Below are positions 35,570 to 46,290 of a stretch of 64,000 nt of DNA, in pieces. The notes below the pieces were generated by a model. That model worked only from the letters and a program-made list of their open reading frames with translations, searched no databases and was not told the DNA's origin. The translations under genes were made by a program, and so were the position numbers. This stretch comes from Acanthosepion pharaonis (taxonomy: Eukaryota > Mollusca > Cephalopoda > Sepiida > Sepiidae): contig CAHIKZ030004732.1 in the NCBI GenBank assembly GCA_903632075.3, forward strand, positions 2,066,001-2,130,000. Reading direction: 5' to 3'. Position 1 is the stretch's first letter. Every line of letters begins with the position of its first letter.

Positions 35570-36660
35570 TTTTTAACAGTTTCATCCCATGCAAAGCAGA
35601 AAAGATTCAGCAGTCATTTAATGTCACTAGAGATCATCAAAAAGCACAACATAGGCAAATGAAATTATTGCTTCAAAATTCTTTGAAGTGCAAAAATGCT
35701 TCTTGACCTCACAAACATATTTTATTCTAATCAGAATCATCCCAAGCAAGTCAGTAATGCCATTAAAACACAAGGGTTTACAGGATGTGGAAGAATTAGG
35801 AACAGAAACATTGATAATGAGCAGAAAGAGAAAAGAGTAATCAGGAGGGCAGCAAATAGCGATTGACATTGCATTTAACTTTTTGCAGATTAAAGTCGGC
35901 TGGAAAGCATGGAGTTGGAAGGGAATTTCACAAGTGAGAAGTATGAAAAAAGAAACTGTTAGCATAGAATTTATGGTGACATCTAGCAGGCTCATCAGTA
36001 AATTGATGAGATCTCCATACTAGTCTAGTACTGTACTTAAATTCAAAAAGTCTAGGTACCATAGTGAAGAGCTCATCTGAACAATTACCATGAAAGTATT
36101 TATAGAAAGGGCACAGAGAGTCAACCTTATGGTGGTGGGAAAGTGATTTAAGCCGAGCTGCCAGATCAAGACTGATAATATTTCTGATTTTTCTTTGGAT
36201 TTTATCAAGGAGCTCAAGGTAAATAGCAGGAGCAACAGACCATATGTGGCAGCGATATTATAAGCATGGATGAATGTTAGACATGTTAGATATGTAAGAT
36301 AGATTCTGGAGAGAAAAACCATTTTGGACGACACAGTGAACCAACTTTTGTAGCAGCTGACCTAGCAATGGATTCAATATAGTCTTTCTAATTCATGTCA
36401 GCTAAAAACATTAGTCTGAGAAGGTGCAACAAGTACCTTTCCTGGAGGTTAGCATGCTGGTAGAAGGCAGAGAGGTATCTCTCAGATGATTAATGGAGAG
36501 AAGTTTAAAATTAACAAGCCATCTTTTGCTCCAGTTAACAACAGAATTGAGGTTGTTTTAGACATAAGCTGCCATTATGCTCAACAAGAGTAGCCTCTCG
36601 TGTAGCAATGGTCAAGAAACTAGAATTGGAGATCATTAGTAATGAATCTGACCTTCACTT
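35570..36660 (-). pseudogene. LINE-A reverse transcriptase C-terminal half plus shared 3' segment
   Basis: Minus-strand reading from 36640 to 35740 gives the LINE-A order: SINHLRDTSLPSTSM, IHPCL.YRCHIWSVAPA, YLELLDKIQRKIRNII, LCPFYKYFHGNCSDEL, MVPRLFEFKYSTRLVWRSH, ANSFFFHTSHL and CFPADFNLQKVKCNVNRYLL, with several frameshifts. The 3' end (GAATCATCCCAAGCAAG) lies at 35734-35750. It is followed, still reading minus, by a 110-bp segment (35607-35715) also found after the LINE-A 3' end at 58593-58705. A second LINE-A end (TTTCATCCCATGCAAAG) lies at 35579-35595. Palm domain missing; inactive. Confidence 0.7.
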
Positions 36661-36674
36661 GGTGCTCAATACTT

Positions 36675-37170
36675 TTGATATTGTGTCAAACCAGACACAT
36701 TAGAATAGTGAAAAATGACTTCCAAAAGTTAAATAAGGTATTAAAAAGAAGAAGCATTTCATTAGAAACATAAAAGGAATGTAAAGAATGTATATGGCAG
36801 TGAATACTGGATAATTTTCTAACAGATGAAGAGGAGACTTGAAGCAACAAAGAAGGAAGTCAAGAATACCATGGAAGTGACATATGAGTCACAAGGAAGT
36901 CTGAAGGAAAATGAAAAGAAAATGGACACTTAGAATCAGAAATAAACTGATAAAATTTGTGGAATACATAATGAAGAAAGTATCCTTGGGGAATTTGACA
37001 CTCACAAGGCATATTGAAGGCAAGTGGGACAGATGAGAACAGCAAGTAACCCACCTAACAAACTTGAGTAAATGGATGGTAGAACAGGGGCTGGCATGGT
37101 TATTAAGGAAGGGCAGGAAGTTGGGGAGAGACAACGTCCTGAAGGGACAAGGTGCGTAAAAGACATAATA
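36675..37170 (+). pseudogene. LINE-E C-terminal fragment
   Basis: Plus-strand remnants: IRIVKNDFQKLNKVL, then around 37060-37110 the VNGW.NRGWHGY region (the family's EWMAEQGLG block) and a terminal KGQGA-type end near 37155. It matches 39655-40080 in the same order (GAAAAATGACTTCCAAAAGT is shared). It begins right where LINE-A stops, so one probably inserted beside or into the other. Confidence 0.55.
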
Positions 37171-37468
37171 AATAATATTAGTTTGTCCAACAAGGAATGA
37201 AATAACTTTCCAATACTCGATAATTCCTGGATATTTAATGTATAACTTACAAAGTTATTCAAACTAAGTACTTTTTTCAAAATGTATAGCCATTTATTCA
37301 AAGTATATGTACCATTATTCAAATACTAAATGTTTTATTCAAATTTATAAATATCTTTATTCAATAGATAAGTACTTTAATAAGATAAAATCTTATCTGA
37401 TTTCAATGTAAAAATAGTTGGGTTATTATTGTTTTAATAGACAACTCGTTTGCACGTAACAGTATTCA
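37171..37468. repeat. short TTATTCAAA-type repeats
   Basis: TTATTCAAA occurs at about 37253, 37291, 37315, 37337 and (as TTATTCAAT) 37357, spaced 22-38 bp apart, over an AT-rich 120-bp stretch. Low-complexity tandem decay is the simplest reading. Confidence 0.5.
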
Positions 37469-37804
37469 TCTATATAATACTAAAACTCTAATCCTGTATG
37501 CATGTATGTAATATATAAAAGTGGACACTGAAGTCAACACCAAACAGCAATAGTTTTTTCCAGCATGAAACAGACTACATTTAGATTAGTATAGATGAAT
37601 GCAAAAAAAAAAAAAAAAGAAAAGAAAAACGGTTAAAAATAATGGAAGCGTTAACAATACAAACTCTCAATAATATCAATTATGAACATGCTGACCGTGT
37701 TCGGAAATTAAAACATTCTTATTGTCATAAAAATGTACATATTCAGAAAAACAAAAAAACATCTTTGATAATGGCTAATAGATTAGCCGATAGATATTAT
37801 TCGT

Positions 37805-38030
37805 AATTTTTTTTGCTGTTATTTTTATATTTTCATAGTGTTTTCTTTTTGTTTGGGGGTTCACTATTTTCCAATAGCTTTGACCCTAACAGGTGCTCTC
37901 TCCCCGGTTCAGGGTGGATCTAGGAACAACAGCAATTAAGAGGTGATTCCACATTCCTCAAAATCACCATTATCCTGATCAGAGGTCTTGCTGCCAGATG
38001 TAGTTTATCGTCATACCCTGGACTGAATGA
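37805..38030 (+). repeat. dispersed repeat D2, copy 3 (partial)
   Basis: TTTTATATTTTCATAGTG, GACCCTAACAGGTGCTC, AACAACAGCAATTAAGAGG and GTCTTGCTGCCAGATGTAG match the second half of D2; the first half is missing. Confidence 0.7.
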
Positions 38031-38034
38031 AACT

Positions 38035-40080
38035 AGAAATACAAAGTCGAATGCATTGTGACATCGACCAACGAGATCATCCCAGAGAAAATGAAGCAAG
38101 AGAAAAAGGAATGGATGACAAAAGAAATTCTCGTAATAATGAAGGAATAAAAAAACAAACAAACAACGACAAGGAATGGTAAAGTTTATAGAACACTGGA
38201 AACAAATTAGAAACAAATGCAGGCATTTTGCAGAGATAGAAAGAATGAGCACCCCAAAATACGGTAAGAATGCATAAAATAAAAGATTATAAACCAAAGA
38301 TGTGCTCATCAATAGGATACCCCAAATCTAAAGAGAGAACACACATAATAAAAAAAAGGAAAAATAATTCAAAGGTTGAAGGAATACGTTAGAGAGCTCT
38401 TTCACGAGGAGAGGGGGGAAACATGCAATACCCTAAAATATGGGAGGACTTGGAGTCGTAAATAAAATGGCACTGATGACGATGAACAGAAACAAACTAG
38501 CAGAACCAGAAGTGGCTGTAGTAGACATACTATCAACCATAAACAATTTTAGCACTGAAAATGTTACGGAAATAATAAATAGAATAGACAGCGGCGACAT
38601 ACCGGAAGTCATTAGTTGATCCATCTTTGTGGCGCTGCTTAGAAGACTGATGCAAATAAATGCAAATTCCATTGAGCTTAATGAGCCACATAATCAAACT
38701 TATCATCCGAATTCTGAACACCTAGAATAATTGGGTCGGAAAGACACTAGAACAAGAAATACGATATTTATGATGGGAATGCTATCAGAAAGAGTAATAT
38801 AAATGCAAAAGGTTGTATATTGATGCCTCATAGACTATACAAGAGCGTTTGATATGGCGCAACGCATATATATAGATTTAAATGGCGAGGAAAAGTTGAT
38901 TTATTTAGAAAAGATATTAGAATAATATTCCGTGAGCAAACCGCTTGCAAAAGGAATTGAAGAAGTCCACAAAAAGAGAAAAGGGGTGCATGAGAAGGAT
39001 GCGCCTTCTCACTGAATTTATTTAACTTTTAGAATGAGACAATCCTAAAAGAACTATAAACCCTACCAAGATTTATTATCGATGGACACAATCTTAACAT
39101 AAGATATGCAGACAACACCATGTTGGTGCCAGACACAGAAAGTAAATTGCAGGAACTCCGAGAGACAATGTAATAAAGGAAAGTGAAAAAAAAGAAAAAA
39201 AAAGAAGAAAGCATTAATTGTAAGAAGACAAAAGAAATAGATCAAGATACGAGTTACGTATCGCATATGTCAGAATCAAGCAAATAAGTTGAAATGTTTA
39301 AATAGATGACGGAAAATGTGATACTCTTGTAACCTAGAAAAGGTTACTGAATGAGAAATAACCAGAACGGAGGTTGGAAATGAAATTGCAATCTTTATAA
39401 CATCAACAAATGCAATACTCGCCAGCGGCGTGAAGTAGGTAAACCACTGCTAATGGTGGACTACTTACACGACATATTACCTCCACTGAGAATAGTGTCC
39501 AACGTTTTTATGGGGATTGGGACATACTCATTAGTTTTCATAGGAACGGTATATAACAGATACCGGCATGTGAAGGCGTATGGGAATAGCAACAGGTGCT
39601 TTCAAACACTAAACAAAGTATATTTCTTAGAAACAGGGAAGATTATATAGAAATAAAGGCACATTGAAAAAGCTAAAAATGACTTCCAAAAGTTAAATAA
39701 AATATTTAAAAAATAGGAACATTCCATTAGAAACAAAGAAAAAGGGTTCAGAATTTCTACATAATATCAATCCTCCGACATGGCAGTGAATGATGGACAA
39801 TTTCTTCACAGATGTAGAAAAGACTTGTGGCAACAAAGATGTGGTTCTACAGAAGGATGCTGAGAATATCATAGACAGAGCACGTTCATAACAAGGAAGT
39901 TCTGAGGGAAATGGAAATAAAAAGAATATTTAGAATCAGAAAAACTGCTGAAATTTGTAAGAAAAAAAGAAAAAGTCTTGGAAAAGTTGACCCTCAGGCA
40001 AATTTGTTAATTGGGTGGCAGATAAAGAATTAAAAATGCAAATATTGCTAAGAGTTACATAGGATAGGATGTGGTGAAGA
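38035..40080 (+). pseudogene. LINE-E reverse transcriptase, long but heavily decayed copy
   Basis: About 2 kb of plus-strand remnants in the right order: WMTKEILVIMKE near 38115, VAVVDILSTINNFSTENVTEIINR near 38510, a GRK..RT.NTIF.M.GMLSERV-type stretch near 38740-38800, DYTRAFDMAQR near 38830, an IRYADNTMLVPDTESKLQEL region (YADN for YADD, near 39100), then 39655-40080 with the C-terminal NDFQKLNKI, LWQQRCGSTEGC and EWMAEQ-like parts. Stops occur every few dozen codons. It would have been close to complete apart from the endonuclease domain. Confidence 0.65.
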
Positions 40081-40134
40081 ACCATAATCTCCCACATTGT
40101 CAATAAATTCTAGACACAGTTATATTCAAAGTGT

Positions 40135-40335
40135 ACCGTATATACCCGTGTATAAGACGTTTTTTTGGCATGAATTTTAATCCCTCCAGAAAAACTTACC
40201 TGTGTATAACTCATCACCAAAAATGCATGATTTTTAAATTCTTAAAAAATTACCCATGTATAGTGCGACCCCCTGTTTTTGCGTAAAAAACTGACCCTAA
40301 AAACTTGATCATAAAAACGGTTTATTCAAATTTTT
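40135..40335. repeat. tandem GTATA-type repeat, period about 55 bp
   Basis: Three related units: TACCCGTGTATAAGACG (40142), TTACCTGTGTATAACTC (40196) and TTACCCATGTATAGTGCGAC (40251), each with an A- or T-rich run after it. This text resembles DNA-transposon-derived repeats seen in many animals, but I cannot name it. Confidence 0.55.
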
Positions 40336-40474
40336 GTCTACAATTTTTCCAAATGTTTTTCTATAAATATTACATAAAATATATATTTAAGAAAATATCC
40401 GAAAGAAAGATATTTAAGGCAAAGCTAAAACAAGCACTGTGTAGTTTAAAGAAAGTTATAGTGATTTTCTAAGC

Positions 40475-40580
40475 GGAGCTAAGATGTGGCATAAGGCCGA
40501 AATGGTGGAGCTCTCAATGAGGATCGAACTCACTATTCAGTCGTAATTGATCTAGCGAGACAAGCCCAGCATCCATTACA
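40475..40580 (-). repeat. SINE-2 (tRNA-derived), copy 1
   Basis: Minus strand: an A-box-like TTGGTGTAATGGATGCTGGG and a B-box-like GAGTTCGATCCTC about 50 bp apart, then CCATTTCGGCCTTATGCCAC. The relative at 63715-63860 (-) shares GTGAGTTTGATCCTCACT and GGCCTTGTGCCA. Distinct from SINE-1 in the body. Confidence 0.6.
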
Positions 40581-41989
40581 CCAAGGATAAGTGCGCCAAA
40601 AATGAAAGAAAAAAATACAAAATTTATGATATAAATATGCTTTTCGAAATATCCTTCTTATTCTGACTCTTTGTTTCCCAGATATATCGACTCGTATCTG
40701 ATTGACTTTCACTGTGAGCTGCGCCATTGAAGTTTCTGATAAAATCTTCTTGATTGTAACATTTTTGGATAAATTGAGGATTGGCTCAATTTCTTTACTC
40801 TTTATTTCGTGATTGGCCATTCCTTGTGCTGTTTGTACCATTTTACGGAAGAGAGAATTTCTCTGATTGTCTACTGGTGCTTTTATGTCTTTTAAATTGA
40901 AAGCGAGAAAGAAAAAGGAAAATTTTACAAATAAAAGTTTTTCAGAATTTATGATACTACACAAGTTTTCATTAAAAAAAAAAAGAAAAGATTTTGACCA
41001 GCACTTGTGGTTCTTAGGTATAATGCAAGAATTAGTATGAAAGTTACTTAAATATTTGCTTAAATTTTAATAAATAGAAAAGAAAGATATTTCGCTGTAA
41101 CTAAGTAGAATTGGCAGACTTCTTGAATATAGCATCAAATAATGTACTAATAAATATATTGTAAATGCTTTTCTATTCATAGTAAACCTGGGGTGACAAT
41201 TTATACCAATTTTAGAATTTGCTGTATTATACTTTTCAAAATTTAATATCACTTCCACCCCAAAACAGCAATCGACTTCTTAGGCAGATTCATTTTTATG
41301 GAAATAAAATAAAGTATGTGTGCCTCCTTTTTGTGCACTTAGTTTCATTCTTTCTAATTTTTTTTCAGAATATTAATTATATCTTTATTATACATACTTG
41401 TTTCTTACATTTATTTTAAGATGCATAACGGCAGCAAACTAGCGTGCATCTATTTATTTATTTACCATCAAATAATGTCACACAATTTTCCAATCAAACA
41501 GATTACGTTTTACAATGATATAACTACATTACATCTTCAACTATTAGATTCTTGTCAAACAACCGAGATATTTGTTTATAAAAAAATTCTCATGTAGTGT
41601 AGTCATAGAACGTATAAGTATATATTGTCTTATGTATATTTAAATCTGTTTAATAATACGCAAATTTATAATACACAAAACACGCACACACACACATACA
41701 CACACACATACACACACACATATATATATATATATTTCATTTTTTTGTGTGTAAAAATTGAGGGTAGTGTGCAAAATTTTGACATCAGACGCACAAAAGT
41801 CATAATACATTCACATCCACACGCAAAAGCTACCGCGCTGACAAACTACAAAGCAACCGCCTTCTTTCCCTGTCTCTTCGAACTACGATCAAAGCGAAAG
41901 AAGCCATGAAAAGAAACAGATACAGAATTGTACTTGGATTAAACGAAAATTACAAAATAATGCATATTACTTATAATACATTCCTTCTT
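40581..41989. other. AT-rich interior of the candidate Helitron
   Basis: Minus frame 40533-40964 (143 codons) shows no recognised domain and overlaps SINE-2 at its end. (CA)n(TA)n at 41680-41735. A GC-richer subterminal stretch at 41790-41900 could be part of the Helitron's own 3' region. Confidence 0.4.
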
Positions 41990-42299
41990 GCCGTCAATTT
42001 TGACGGCACGGGTGCACTAGTATTGTTATAATGTATTATGAATATTTATTATTTTTCACGAACATAATAGTTGGAATATAATATACAAGTGTTTTTTTTT
42101 ACATAAGCGATTTTTATATAAGAATGTGTATTGAAAACAAATACTGAATTTCCTATTAAAAATACCGTAAAAACAGAAAAAAACGGCCCTAGCTAAAGAA
42201 CTCCTTGTCTAATTTTAAGGAATTTGGCACTGCACTTGGCAGCAGCTTATAATACAAAATGCTTCTAAATTGGTTGGGGTATTATGTATCGTTTAAGTA

Positions 42300-42805
42300 T
42301 TTTCGTTCCTGTCGGAGGATGCACATTTTCTACGAAATATCTCGAACATTCAGGCCGGTAAATGTAATTAATACTGTTTAATAAAAAAAAAAAAACAATA
42401 AAAACAAACAAACAAAAAAATCAGAGCAGTTATTCAAATAAGTGTATCCATAAAAAACGTATAAACAGAAAATATATTCAAATATTTCTTGGATTTAATC
42501 CATTTCAAATAATATGTTATCATTGTTTACGTTAGGCTACAATTTCAGAGCAGATATTAGAGATCGAGAAAAATCTGTGAAGGCGTGTGTTTAAAAGCAG
42601 TAATTTGACCTTTGCTAAACCGGAAGTCCTCTGTTGCTAAACGGTCATAGAACGTCAGGCCAAATGACATTTCCGTAGATGTTACATGTTTGATTCCTGC
42701 CGGAGAATGCATATTTTCTATGAAATTTCTCGAACATTCAGGCCGGTAAATATAATTTTCACATAAATGTAATAAATACTATTTAATTAAAAACAGAGCA
42801 TTTAC
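42300..42805. repeat. direct repeat with CGAACATTCAGGCCGGTAAA core
   Basis: An 85-bp unit at about 42302-42385 and again at 42688-42790: GATTCCTG or GTTCCTG, then CGGAG, TGCA.ATTTTCTA.GAAAT, TCTCGAACATTCAGGCCGGT, and TAATACT.TTTAA. A third, inverted copy of the core is at 61320-61345. Probably the terminus of an unclassified element, with 42386-42687 between its two ends or copies. Confidence 0.65.
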
Positions 42806-42822
42806 TCAAATAAAAAAAAAGT

Positions 42823-42825
<3 letters not shown>

Positions 42826-42864
<39 letters not shown>
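42826..42864. repeat. (TA)n microsatellite
   Basis: About 18 TA units upstream of the GC-rich island. Confidence 0.95.
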
Positions 42865-42868
<4 letters not shown>

Positions 42869-42869
42869 C

Positions 42870-43125
42870 TTCGTCTTGTCTGCCAGGAGACTTTTCTTAA
42901 CGCCCAGTAGGTGGCCTGTTGTATTCAGTTAAAAAGAAAGGACGCAATCTCTCTTCCGTTTTTTCTCTCTTTACCTACAGGCTGCGGTAGCAACAAGATG
43001 TGATTCGTTTCCCCCCGCCAGGGGGACGTCATTCCATGGGTGAACCGACTTTTCAGTCTTCACTGAACAACGCGGCGCATTTGCATACCTCGAACACAGC
43101 CAACAGATAATCACATAAATATATT
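42870..43125 (+). promoter_or_regulatory. GC-rich regulatory-looking island between microsatellites
   Basis: A non-repetitive block of about 230 bp clearly richer in GC than its flanks. It holds CCAGTAGGTGGC (42904-42915; fits the CTCF core CCASYAGRKGGC), CCGCCAGGGGGA (43015-43026; a looser CTCF-like match), GACGTCAT (43025-43032; 7 of 8 of a CRE) and ATTTGCAT (43079-43086; perfect POU octamer). Such a cluster is what an enhancer, insulator or promoter could look like, or it may be part of an unrecognised repeat. No downstream gene is seen within the window. Confidence 0.35.
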
Positions 43126-43311
43126 TTTTTCCTTTTTGTACTATATTTTTCTGGATATAAATATATATAAAAAATGCTCGTTGAATTCACTCATTTTGAA
43201 AATTTTGACATTCAATCAAATGTCGATTATACCAAATTACAATTGGTATTACCGTTCCTTTACAATATATACGAAATGAAGAAAATAATTTGGTCTAAAT
43301 ACTATATATAC

Positions 43312-43535
<224 letters not shown>

Positions 43536-44090
43536 TTTTACATTTGAAAAAGTTAATTTAAAAAGAATCTATATGAAATCAGTCAGATTTTTTATAGGAT
43601 AATAAAAAGAATGCATTAATTATTTAGAAATTGCTGAATACGACAGGCAAGGAATATTTTCTTATTTTTTGTTTTAGTACAATAGTTGATCCAGGACTAT
43701 ACGAGAATTGTGTGTAGTTCTTATTGTTAATCCTAGCGCATTCGACCATTCTCTGGCCATCCCCAGGAACTTAATATAGCTGTTATTTGTCAGAAGATGA
43801 GATGAAGAATTCAAATGATGCCATATTGCCATTTCTGTTTGAGAACCTCTTTGTTAAGAATTATACACCCGATGTAATTCATGGGTTACAATGTCGATAT
43901 CTTTAGATCTATAACATGGATTCTGAAAAAGATTCTTCTTTTATATTTTTTATACCGATTGTAACAGCAAAATTGTCCAAATCATGTAAGAGCAACATTG
44001 TCCAATTTTTAGATTAAGATTTGAACCGTTTTATCTTAGAAATGATTTATTACTGGAATTATTCCAGGGTTTTTATAACACTGTTGGACT
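43536..44090. other. intergenic sequence, nothing recognised
   Basis: No gene or repeat recognised. Confidence 0.4.
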
Positions 44091-44094
44091 CTAA

Positions 44095-44352
44095 TTTGAA
44101 CAATAACAAAGTTGAAATGATGATCCCTCATACTGTTGTGACTTCCTCATCCACTTTTCCTCTCTACTTGTCCTTCTTTTTAAACTTTTTCACCATTCTC
44201 TTGATGGTTCTTGAATATAGTTTGAAGATGGAAGCCAGAGTAGGAATGTTGGTACCGTTACTGAAGGTCTGAATGATCTTTTTCATCTCACCATTGCTCA
44301 GATAGGAAGGCATAGTGTGTTCAACACAAAACGATTTTAATCTGTTCATTTT
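44095..44352 (-). pseudogene. Tc1-like transposase N-terminal helix-turn-helix fragment
   Basis: The minus frame 44349-44164 reads YLSNGEMKKIIQTFSNGTNI, then PTLASIFKLYSRTIKRMVKKFK. This is the pattern of a DNA-binding helix-turn-helix as in Tc1/IS630-type transposases (L S x G E x x x I, about 15 residues, then R T I K R). After a stop the same frame continues with RGKVDEEVTT. No catalytic domain follows, so the fragment is a relic or a coincidental HTH. Confidence 0.4.
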
Positions 44353-44394
44353 CTAGCTGAATAACTCAAAGGGGTTTTCAATGATTCTTAATTA

Positions 44395-44636
44395 TATATG
44401 TTATATAATATTATAATATTAATATTTAATATTATAATATTAACATAATATTATTATGGTATAATAATATAATAATAATAATAATATTAATGTTAATAAT
44501 TAATACTAATAATAATTAATATTAATTAATATTATTAATAGTATAAGTAATATTATTAATATTAATTAATATTATCAATATTATAATTAATAATAATAAT
44601 AATAATAATGTACTACTACTACTAATAATAATGTAC
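44395..44636. repeat. (TAA/ATT)-type low-complexity tract
   Basis: About 240 bp composed only of A and T in TAATATTAAT-type words, then (AAT)n and (ACT)n runs. Confidence 0.9.
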
Positions 44637-44714
44637 TGTTAATAGAAAGACGACTGGGAGGAAAGAAACAAAAGGAGATATTCACTTCATCGTTCCTTCC
44701 GCGACAATCACAAT

Positions 44715-44845
44715 TTTTTAAAAATCATTTCACCCCAATCAAGGCAATAAAGCCACTAAAACTCAAGGGGTTATTGAGAACGAAAAAACTGAGAAAACGT
44801 TTTTGAGCAGAAATTACAATAAAAGTTGATTGACTGATTGTTTCA
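44715..44845 (-). repeat. LINE-A 3' end fragment
   Basis: AATCATTTCACCCCAATCAA, then GGCAATAAAGCCACTAAAAC and AAGGGGTTATTGAG correspond to the 3' untranslated end of the LINE-A family. About 100 bp survive. Confidence 0.6.
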
Positions 44846-44849
44846 TTTT

Positions 44850-45165
44850 CAATGGTTTATCAAACCTTTGCAGGTTATTTAAAGATTTGAGATACTAATG
44901 CTTTAGTGATACAGTTCTTACTAATTAACCCACAGATTGGGGAAGAAGAGAGGGTTTCATACCTTTCCCAAGAACATTTGCGCGATTAACAATTTCGAGC
45001 CATTATTCATTACACCACCCGCACATCCAAGCTTACATCCAAGTTTACAGCACCTGGCATTTCCAAACGGTCACCCATCTAAGTAATAACCAGGCCTGTC
45101 ATTGCTTAACTTCGGTAATAGTATGGGAACTCATGTTTCAACATGATGTGGCAGGGAAGCCTACG
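44850..45165 (-). mobile_element. composite SINE-3: 5S rRNA head plus tRNA-like part plus SINE-1-like body (copy 1)
   Basis: On the minus strand, 45165-45046 (about 120 nt) follows 5S rRNA from end to end: GCTTCCCTGCCACATCATG, CCGAAGTTAAGCAATGAC, GGCCTGGTTATTACTTAGAT, GGGTGACCGTTTGGAAATGC and CAGGTGCTGTAAAC. The internal control region (A box, IE, C box) is recognisable. AAGCTTGGATGT then leads into a tRNA-like GGGTGGTGTAATGAATAATG and the SINE-1-like body CTTGGGAAAGGTATGAAACC and GGGTTAATTAGTAAGAACTG. A SINE with two successive polymerase III-type heads. Confidence 0.75.
45046..45165 (-). rRNA. 5S rRNA-derived pseudogene (head of SINE-3 copy 1)
   Basis: About 120 nt, the length of 5S rRNA. 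It is not a functional gene: many substitutions, fusion to SINE sequence at its 3' end, and similar fused copies at 47147 and 50763. Confidence 0.75.
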
Positions 45166-45487
45166 ATTCACGTTGCAATTACATTTTTGAAGTTGCTAGT
45201 TGAAATGAAAACAAGAAGCTGGAAGAGTGTTCACATGTGAGGTGTGCGAGAGAAGAAACTATTAGCATAGGACGTACGGTAGCATGTAGAAAATTTCAAC
45301 AGTAAAATGATGAGACTTATATATCAATCTCGTACTTCGCTTAAATTCACAAAGTCAAGGTACCAAAAAGGAAAACACAACGGAACAATTGCCATGAAAA
45401 TATTTGTAGAGAAAGCACGGGGAAAATACATTACGGTGGTTGGAAAGTGATTGAAGCCAAGATATCAAGTCAGGACCAATAACATTG
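45166..45487 (-). pseudogene. LINE-A outer copy, 3' part (interrupted)
   Basis: Minus-strand LINE-A text: from 45480 down, VL.SW.QSLSNH-like, LCFLYKYFHGNCSV, then a KFSEVR-like segment. DNA landmarks such as CCATGAAAATATTTGTAGA and TGAGACTTATATATCAATCTC match copies at 18.5 and 36.1 kb. The copy continues on the far side of an inserted plus-strand LINE-A (46098-46290). Confidence 0.65.
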
Positions 45488-46095
45488 CTTCGTCCACCGC
45501 AAGGAAAGTTGGCTCCCTGTGCCGCGCCAGGAAATTTTTCTCCCCGGAATCGATCCTCCAGATCTACAAATCAACAATTCGCCCTTGCATGGAGAATTGC
45601 TGCCATATATGGTCTGGAGCCCCTTCTGCTTGCCCCGGGGTTCTTGATAGGCTCCAGAGGCAATATAATTGGCCCTGCTCTGGCATCTCGTCTACAGACA
45701 CTTTCTCACAGACGCGCCGTCGCGTCTCTCTGTTTTACAAATACTTTCATCGCAATTGCTCCGAGGAGCTGCATTCGCTGGTTCCCAGACTTCATGAGTT
45801 CAAGCGCCCGACGAGGCTGGTATCCCGCTCTCACCCCTTCACTGTCGAAACTCCTAAATGTAGCCGTCTCTTCTACTCCAATAGCTTCATGTCTCGCACC
45901 TCTCGCCTGTGGAACTCCCTTCCCTATTCCAGTTTCCCTGAGAGCTATAATCTCCAGCTATCCAAATGTAATGTCAATGCCTTGATCTATCCACTACCCT
46001 TCTCCTCATCCTTTCTTCTATCACTCCTATCTGATCTTGCTCCAAATTTTCTATAACCCCTTGTGCCCTTGCTTGGGGTGAAACGCTTAAAAAGA
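45488..46095 (+). pseudogene. LINE-A inner copy, C-terminal part, nested in the opposite-strand copy
   Basis: A well-preserved stretch: the open frame reaching 46056 reads ARKVGSLCRARKFFSPESIL, YKSTIRPCMENCCHIWSGAP, LDRLQRQ, SLFYKYFHRNCSEELHSLVP, RLHEFKRPTRLVSRSHPF, LFYSNSFMSRTSRLWNSLP and SFPESYNLQLSKCNVNALIY. Only one small change breaks it after RQ (the expected RICN segment is altered). The 3' end reads CCCTTGCTTGGGGTGAAACG and then A-rich. This thumb/C-terminal region is the youngest-looking LINE-A. The palm domain is missing by 5' truncation. Confidence 0.85.
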
Positions 46096-46097
46096 AA

Positions 46098-46290
46098 AAA
46101 AGATTTATCTTTGAATTTTGTCAAGATTCTCAATATTTATTGTAGAAGCACCAGACTAGATAATATAAAGATTGTCATAGTCTGTCGAAATTTCCATTCT
46201 TCAACGAAAAGAGAAATGATACAAATTGATTTAATTTTAACCTGGATCCGCGCATCCACTGCAGAGATAAAAAAAAGAGAAAAAAATTAG
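46098..46290 (-). pseudogene. LINE-A outer copy, 5' continuation
   Basis: Resumes the minus-strand LINE-A on the far side of the nested insertion: TTTGAATTTTGTCAAGATTC and GACTATGACAATCTTTATAT correspond to the LDKIQRR and IWSG segments of copies at 3.6 and 50.6 kb. Confidence 0.55.

Larger units (their letters stand above)
37469..42020 (+). mobile_element. candidate Helitron (4.55 kb) carrying older repeats
   Basis: The left end reads A|TCTATATAATACTAAAACTC (the element starts with TC at 37469, after an A). The right end has a perfect hairpin, GCCGTCAA-TT-TTGACGGC (41990-42007), then nine bases and CTAG (42017-42020) followed by T. TC start, 3' hairpin, CTRR end and insertion between A and T are the standard Helitron features; there are no terminal repeats and no target duplication, as expected. 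No Rep-helicase gene is visible. Inside lie D2, a LINE-E copy, a tandem GTATA-type repeat and SINE-2, so it would be a non-autonomous copy loaded with insertions. The two ends could belong to different elements. Confidence 0.6.

Noticed and set aside
45046..45165. Functional 5S rRNA gene
   Set aside because: Too many changes, no terminator-like T run at the end, and fused to SINE sequence exactly as in two other copies.
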